NCBI GenBank assembly: GCA_024336345.1
Contig: JANFOG010000004.1
Span: 1,426,001-1,490,000, forward strand
Source: Mariannaea sp. PMI_226
Lineage: Eukaryota > Ascomycota > Sordariomycetes > Hypocreales > Nectriaceae
Direction: 5' to 3'
DNA length: 64,000 nt
The translations under genes and the position numbers were made by a program. This document shows positions 59,117 to 64,000 of this stretch, in pieces (the stretch's first letter is position 1; each line of letters opens with the position of its first letter). The notes under the pieces are model-generated. The model was not told where the DNA came from, searched no databases, and was given only the letters and a program-made list of their open reading frames with translations.

Positions 59117-60146
59117 TCACGCGAATGGAAGATCCTTTGGTTGCGAGTTGAAGTCGCATCCAGCAAATCTCCACCAATCCTTGCGAGTGTTCATGAACAG
59201 CCACCTCATTACAAGGCCCACGATCCAAGGGAACGGGGGAAAGGCACTCCACACGCCACCTTCAAATGACTTGTCGTGGAAGATGACAGCCAATGGGAAG
59301 ACGTCATTCTATAAGTTATTTTGTCAGCATTCATGGCCGTATGTTTTCGTGCATGTAAGACAGTAAAGAGCAAGGGGAGGGTGAGATGGGTTCAAGGGAC
59401 AATATCGTACCCTGTACTCAGCGTTCTTCATGGCGTCGCCGATAATTTCCCCTACTAGCTTATTGAACCACGAACCCCAGTCGCACTTGTCCTCATATTG
59501 CTTCAAAGCCATGAGTGTGTCGATCTCGTTGGTCAAATGAACCTGTAGGACGGATGCGAACGAGTCGATAATGGCAATGAGCTTCTCCGCGTCGTACTCC
59601 TCCTTTTCTTTGCGCACGCTGTCCGTATACTCCATGTACTTCTCGAATCCATCGTGGAAGGCCTTGTGCTCCTCCACGTTGCCGTCCATCAGTCCAGGAA
59701 CCTCGGCCAGTCGGTTGATGTCGGGGAAGGCCGTTTTCTCTTCGGTTTCGTGGTGCTCCTCGAGCATCTTGGCCCAGGCGTATGCAAAGTTGGCAAAGTC
59801 CAACTTGTCCTTGGCGGTTCCCTTGGTTCCGACATTGCGAGCTTGGTTGTAGATGGCGTTGAGACCGCGTAACATACAATTGTGGACGATGGTCATTTCG
59901 GATGCTAGCTGCTGTGCGCCCTTGGGCTTTTCTCCAACCTGTTTTTTATCATTAGCAATCTCTCTCCCTCTCCCTCTCCCTCTCTTTTCTTCTTTCTTCT
60001 TTCTTAATTTTTTTTTTCGTGACGGTATAGTATTATGTTGAGAGAGTGCATGGTGTGCAAGAAATGGATTGGCTCACCTTGACACCAGACTTGCTGGCTG
60101 GGATGAGCTTGAATGGGCCATCGACCCAGACCTTTGATTCACTCAT
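59117..60146 (-). CDS. hemerythrin-like HHE cation-binding domain protein
   Basis: Three exons on the minus strand, all phase 0: 60146-60078, 59938-59411 and 59308-59117, giving 262 aa. A short N-terminus is followed by a four-helix HHE domain with likely metal ligands in MTIVHNCMLRGLN, LEEHHETEEKTAFPDI, VEEHKAFHDGFEKY and LQVHLTNEIDTL. These fit the His/Glu spacing of di-iron hemerythrin-like folds. A C-terminal tail with DVFPLAVIFHDKSFEGGVW and KDWWRFAGCDFN is typical of fungal members of the family. The function in fungi is not well settled; oxygen, iron or redox sensing are possibilities. Intron 1 contains a CTCTCCCTCTCCC pyrimidine repeat. The last exon was found by frame continuity and the family tail. 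Confidence 0.86.
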
Positions 60147-62008
60147 GCTTACTGTATGTCCCTCTGATAGATGATGTAAAGGTGAAAATGGAGAAGAACT
60201 CGCCTCTCTCCAAAACTGTCAGTTGATAAGACCTTACTACTGACTAGTGATTGTATGGAGCACGCTTGGTCTCATAGCATGGCTATCGGCATTATATGGC
60301 CATTGGCATTATATACATACTATGGTAGCATAGCGTCTCCAACGGCTCAAAATGACAGCTCCACAGGAACTTCATCCATGTGGGAATGAAAAAAAAAAGA
60401 GGTCCATACGCTAGGCATGAATAACCCCCTAGTTTTGTGTTACCATGGAATTGTGTAGTCAACAGCCCAAGAGCTCTGTCCTGGCATCGCAAATCCGAGT
60501 CGTCTGATTCGCGTGCGGCCGGGCAGCACTCGTCTTAGCATAGCAGACAAGACTGAATCTTACGTGAGAACGAAGTACTGGACTCGCCTCGACAAAGTAA
60601 CGCGGGTACTTTTTTCAAACCTAGCGACCCAAGGGGGGCCATGAGGTGCTGCTTTGGGGGGCTCAAAGGTTTGGGGCTTTTGTCACCGCGTAAGCAACCA
60701 GTTAATTTATCAACCAATTTGGCCGGTCGTGTGGTGGAGCATCACCATACAGTTGAGCACCTGCAGAGTATTCGACAGGTACGTACTGATTTCCACCTTG
60801 GTGCACATGCATGGTCAAGGTAACAGACAGACAACAAGAAAGGAAACGGGTAGACAAGTCGAGGGCAGATACCACAATAATCATAATACGTCACTCTGCT
60901 TATATTATAGAAGGTCAGCCCCCATGTTAGAATGTCCACAGTTCAGATTACTACTATATAGTTTGTGGTCTCTCTGGCATACTATAGTAGCAGATAATTA
61001 GACTAATCCGTACCTTGGGTAGTTAGAGCTGCTGTATACCTAAATACTAGGTGCCTTGTGTATGAGGATACAATCTATGCCACTAATTCTCTTTCAGACT
61101 TGCTCTATCTTAGGTGCCTTATAAGGTATGGAGTACGTGGTATGGAGTACGTGGTATGGAGTACGTGGTATTAATAAGTCTTATAAATAATCCGTGCCTA
61201 TGCCTAATGAGGACCCCTGGCAGTTTTGACAGCAGGCGCCATCAGTCACATGCACCGGCCCACGAACAGCAGAAGCATTGAAATGGGATGGCAGGTAATA
61301 TGTACTCCGTAGATTACGCATGATTTCGGCTTCTCTTAAAAAAAAAAAAAAAGGTGACCCCTGCATACCTACCTACAAATGTATATGTAGAAAGTTGGAC
61401 GTTTATTTCCTCGGCAAGAAAATTTGGCACACAAGCGATTATGGACGACACTCTCCATTTTTTTAACCCTTTTACCGTCCCGTACCGTAGCTGGGGGCGG
61501 CCGCTTCTATTTGCGAAATCCCCAAATGACATGATGCAATTGGCGGATGGCTTCTTGATCCACGGATATATCGGGAGACTGGCCTATTCTATTCTTGGAC
61601 CACCTCATCCATCCACCGCATACCCTCATCCTTCTGCGATCCCTATCCCTGGTACCAATATCATGGGACAACCATAGAGTCTGGGGACACGAGAACAATC
61701 CTCGAAACAGTTAACTAATAAGCAAGATCTTAACTGCTGAATATTTTGCTTTTATTTCTCTCTTCAAAAGCAAACTGCCGCTGTAAATGAAACTCAAAGG
61801 CCAAGCGGTATCTGCAACTATGCACACAGCCGTGCTGATGATATATCCCCTCATGTTTGCTCTGTAACTCCCGTCTATCAAATACTACCCAAGGTCCCGC
61901 GAGTCCTGCAAGGGCCCTGCCCATCATGAACGACCATGTTCACCATCCCCTTTTCCTGCGTTTTTATCTATGGTAATAGCGTTCTGAGAGCATCAGCATC
62001 TTTTCCCT
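60147..62008. other. intergenic
   Basis: Promoter of the hemerythrin-like gene (-) and 3' flank of CDC45 (-). It contains the 14-bp tandem repeat at 61127, an A-run near 61339 and several GTACGTAC words. No gene supported. Confidence 0.55.
61127..61168. repeat. 14-bp tandem repeat, three perfect copies
   Basis: The unit TATGGAGTACGTGG occurs three times head to tail without a mismatch. Each unit contains GTACGTG, so the repeat could also be a cluster of protein-binding words. Confidence 0.92.
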
Positions 62009-64000
62009 TTACCCAACGACAACTTTCATGCTCAAGCTCTCCAAGAAGCCACCGAGGTCCTCCTTCTTGACCTCAACTACGCAGTGCTCGAAGCTGTCGA
62101 TGCGCACACGGGCGCTCGTCTCTGATACAACCTCTTGGAATGCGTTACCGAACTTGTTCAAACCGTACCCCTTCTCATGCTCAATCTCATCATCATCGTC
62201 CGAGTCGTCTTCCGAATCCGAGCTGTCAGAGCCCTCAGATTCTGTCTCCAGCTCTTCATCATCCCCAGCATCTCGCCGTGCTGCCATTTTTTGTTCTCGT
62301 ATTCTTTGTTTTGCTAACCTCGACTCCTCCTTCTTCTTGAGCTTGGCCTCTCGCTCCCCCTTGCGCTTCTTTGCTGCCTCTCTATCCAGAAATGTTGTGT
62401 CTGGGCCACCGCCGCCACCAGTACCAACCACAACGTAAACTCCACGTTTTTCATTTAAGCTGGCCACAACTAGCGGAGTGCCTCGTCCACCATGCGATAA
62501 CTTGCCATGTGCCTCTCGTTCCTGTTCGGCAAGTGCTTCTCCAATCCATAGTGATAGCTTAGTGAGGGCTGATGGGTGGGTAAAGAGCTGGACATCAGGT
62601 CCCTCTTTAACTACACACATTCGGAATGCTCGTAAATGTTTGATCTGCTTCTTGTTGATAAGAGAGGTTCCTGTGCGATAAATTGCCCGATGAAGGAACT
62701 GTGCAGTGGGAAGTCCGGCCTTGAGTGCATCGATACTGTTGGTTACATTATATTAGCATATCAGACGGAACCCAAATGAGAAGGAATAGCTTACTCCTCC
62801 AAGGCATCGTATGCTTCCCAGAACCGGCCAACCCATTCTTCCCCTTCAGCAACGTAATCAGCATCCTCTTCAGTTTCTCGAACTGCCTGACTTGACGATG
62901 CTTGAGTCGTATCTGTGGCGTGGGCATGCTTCCCAACTTCGAGCAATGCTCCAATAACTACTCCCACATCCTGGGCACTAAGAGTTGCTCTCCAACCCCA
63001 GCTTCGGACGAATCCCCATCCATCCTTGGCACCTCCCCGGTCTTTCCCGTCTGTTTCAACCGAGGGAACCATCTCATCTAGGTTATACAGTGAGCCGTAT
63101 TTCAGGAGCTTGGCTCTCAGTTCACGCTTGAGCATCATGTCCATATGTGTGTAGCTCTGCTTACACTGTGCCAGACTAACACCCATCTTAGCAAGGAGTT
63201 TGTGTAGTCGTTTGATGCCGGCTTCGCTCCAAGTTTTGAGGCGGGAGAAGAGATAGGGAGAATGTAGCATGCTGTCGTAAAGACTCCAATGTCGAATGAG
63301 CAGGAAGCGAGGTTCGGGCGAAAGCCGAATCCCGGTGTCCTCTGGATTTCTCGCTGTCGTGGGAATGACACCTGTATTTTCCAGTGCAACCCGACCATTG
63401 CTGATTTCGGGAGGGTTCAGTCGACGAACCTCGTCACGAAGGAGTTGCCTTATTCTGGCTCCACGCGCGCCTAACCACCCGGTAGGACGACTCTTATCGG
63501 TTTGTCTCACAGGGGCAGCAACTCCCGCAGAAGTTCGGCCATAGAGTTCCATCGAGCCAACACCTACTATGGTGAGCCATAGCAAGTCATTATCCTCTCG
63601 ACCAAGCTCAGATGCCAGAGAGTACATCATAGAAGATAGAGGCTCTGAGAATGAGGAGCCGACTTTGTAATATTTCTGTAATACCTCTTCCTTCTCCCGG
63701 CGCATTCGGAGCAATCGTCTACGAAGAATATGGGCGGATGGTGCTGGCGGTTCTTGTGCCCCTGACGGAGGCTCAACGGGATCGCTTGATAGACCTAGAT
63801 CAGGATCACGGAGCGATGTTAGTCCCCTCGGCTGAGGGCGTCGTGGCGACTCAGGTATAGGACTCGACTGCTTGATTGTTAGATGATTTTTCGGGGTACT
63901 GTGATGTCATACATACCGAGTTGCTCCTCCTGCGTTGCCGTGGTCTGTCATCGTCACTTAACTCTTCCTCATCTGAGTCTAACCAACTCTTCCGTTTCTG
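62009..64000 (-). CDS. cdc45: DNA replication initiation factor CDC45 (5' part missing at window edge)
   Basis: In the window there are three exon parts on the minus strand: (64000)-63917, 63867-62795 and 62735-62009, coding for about 627 C-terminal residues; the start lies beyond 64000. A Lys/Asp/Glu-rich segment (WLDSDEEELSDDDR) comes first. The conserved Cdc45 core follows: LRRRLLRMRREKEEVLQKYY, LLWLTIVGVGSMEL, RHWSLYDSMLHSPYLFSRLKTW, KLLAKMGVSLAQCKQSYTHM, WGFVRSWGWRATLSAQDVGV and FWEAYDALEE. The C-terminal exon has LFTHPSALTKLSLWIGEAL and a strongly acidic stretch (SEGSDSSDSEDDSDDDDE) before a final conserved segment. Cdc45 is part of the CMG helicase with Mcm2-7 and GINS and is required for origin firing and fork progress in the nucleus. 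Confidence 0.94.

Noticed and set aside
1..64000. Secondary-metabolite gene cluster
   Set aside because: A Zn2Cys6 regulator and an MFS transporter are present, but they are 20 kb apart, separated by housekeeping genes, with no PKS, NRPS, terpene or RiPP backbone enzyme.
1..64000. tRNA, rRNA, CRISPR arrays, transposons
   Set aside because: I looked for B-box (GGTTCGAAT-like) words, rRNA motifs, regularly spaced repeats and transposase or reverse-transcriptase motifs by eye and found none that hold up. tRNAscan and a repeat library search would be decisive.

Overview
The window is nuclear DNA of a filamentous ascomycete. Genes are intron-containing, with introns mostly 50-150 nt that start GTRNGT, end YAG and often carry a CTAAC/CTGAC-like branch site. 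Genes are separated by long non-coding spacers, and the spacers hold many TAGGTACCTA-type words, as in Sordariomycetes. The protein set (NUR1, Set3, a BED-like plus Zn2Cys6 regulator, HAK potassium transporter, fused LEU1) is Pezizomycotina-like. A hypocrealean Sordariomycete is my best guess, from general protein similarity only.

Layout: I support 18 protein-coding genes. (1) 837-2713 +, DUF300/TMEM184-like membrane protein. (2) 3598-5846 +, Zn2Cys6 regulator with an N-terminal BED-like finger. (3) 6526-9776 -, exocyst Sec5. (4) 10519-12015 +, NAD-isocitrate dehydrogenase subunit 2. (5) 13214-16291 -, F-box protein. (6) 19311-21412 +, transglutaminase-like protein with a one-base frame break in a C tract. 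(7) 23596-26100 +, HAK/KUP potassium transporter. (8) 26948-28851 -, MFS transporter. (9) 32284-33773 +, ALG7. (10) 34626-37352 -, Set3-like PHD/SET protein. (11) 42829-43476 +, NPC2/ML-domain secreted protein. (12) 43829-44388 -, V-ATPase subunit F. (13) 44754-46209 +, nuclear rim protein NUR1. (14) 46784-49461 +, large unknown protein with a suspected frame switch. (15) 50720-53329 +, LEU1. (16) 53684-54893 -, RKM5-like methyltransferase. (17) 56097-57057 -, NCS-1 calcium sensor. (18) 59117-60146 -, hemerythrin-like protein. The 5'-truncated CDC45 gene (62009 to beyond 64000, -) is a nineteenth, partial gene.

The genes are mainly housekeeping: central and leucine metabolism, secretion and glycosylation, vacuole and sterol handling, ion transport, chromatin and replication. 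Neighbours show no common pathway, and there is no biosynthetic backbone gene, transposase, CRISPR array or recognisable tRNA/rRNA. Divergent pairs share promoter regions: SEC5/IDH2 (about 740 bp) and VMA7/NUR1 (about 365 bp). Convergent pairs share short 3' regions.

The points most worth a second look are the C-tract frame break in the transglutaminase-like gene, the frame switch inside the unknown gene at 46784-49461, the two-finger architecture of the regulator at 3598, and the roughly 5.5 kb gene-free stretch upstream of SET3. I found no convincing previously undescribed multi-gene system.
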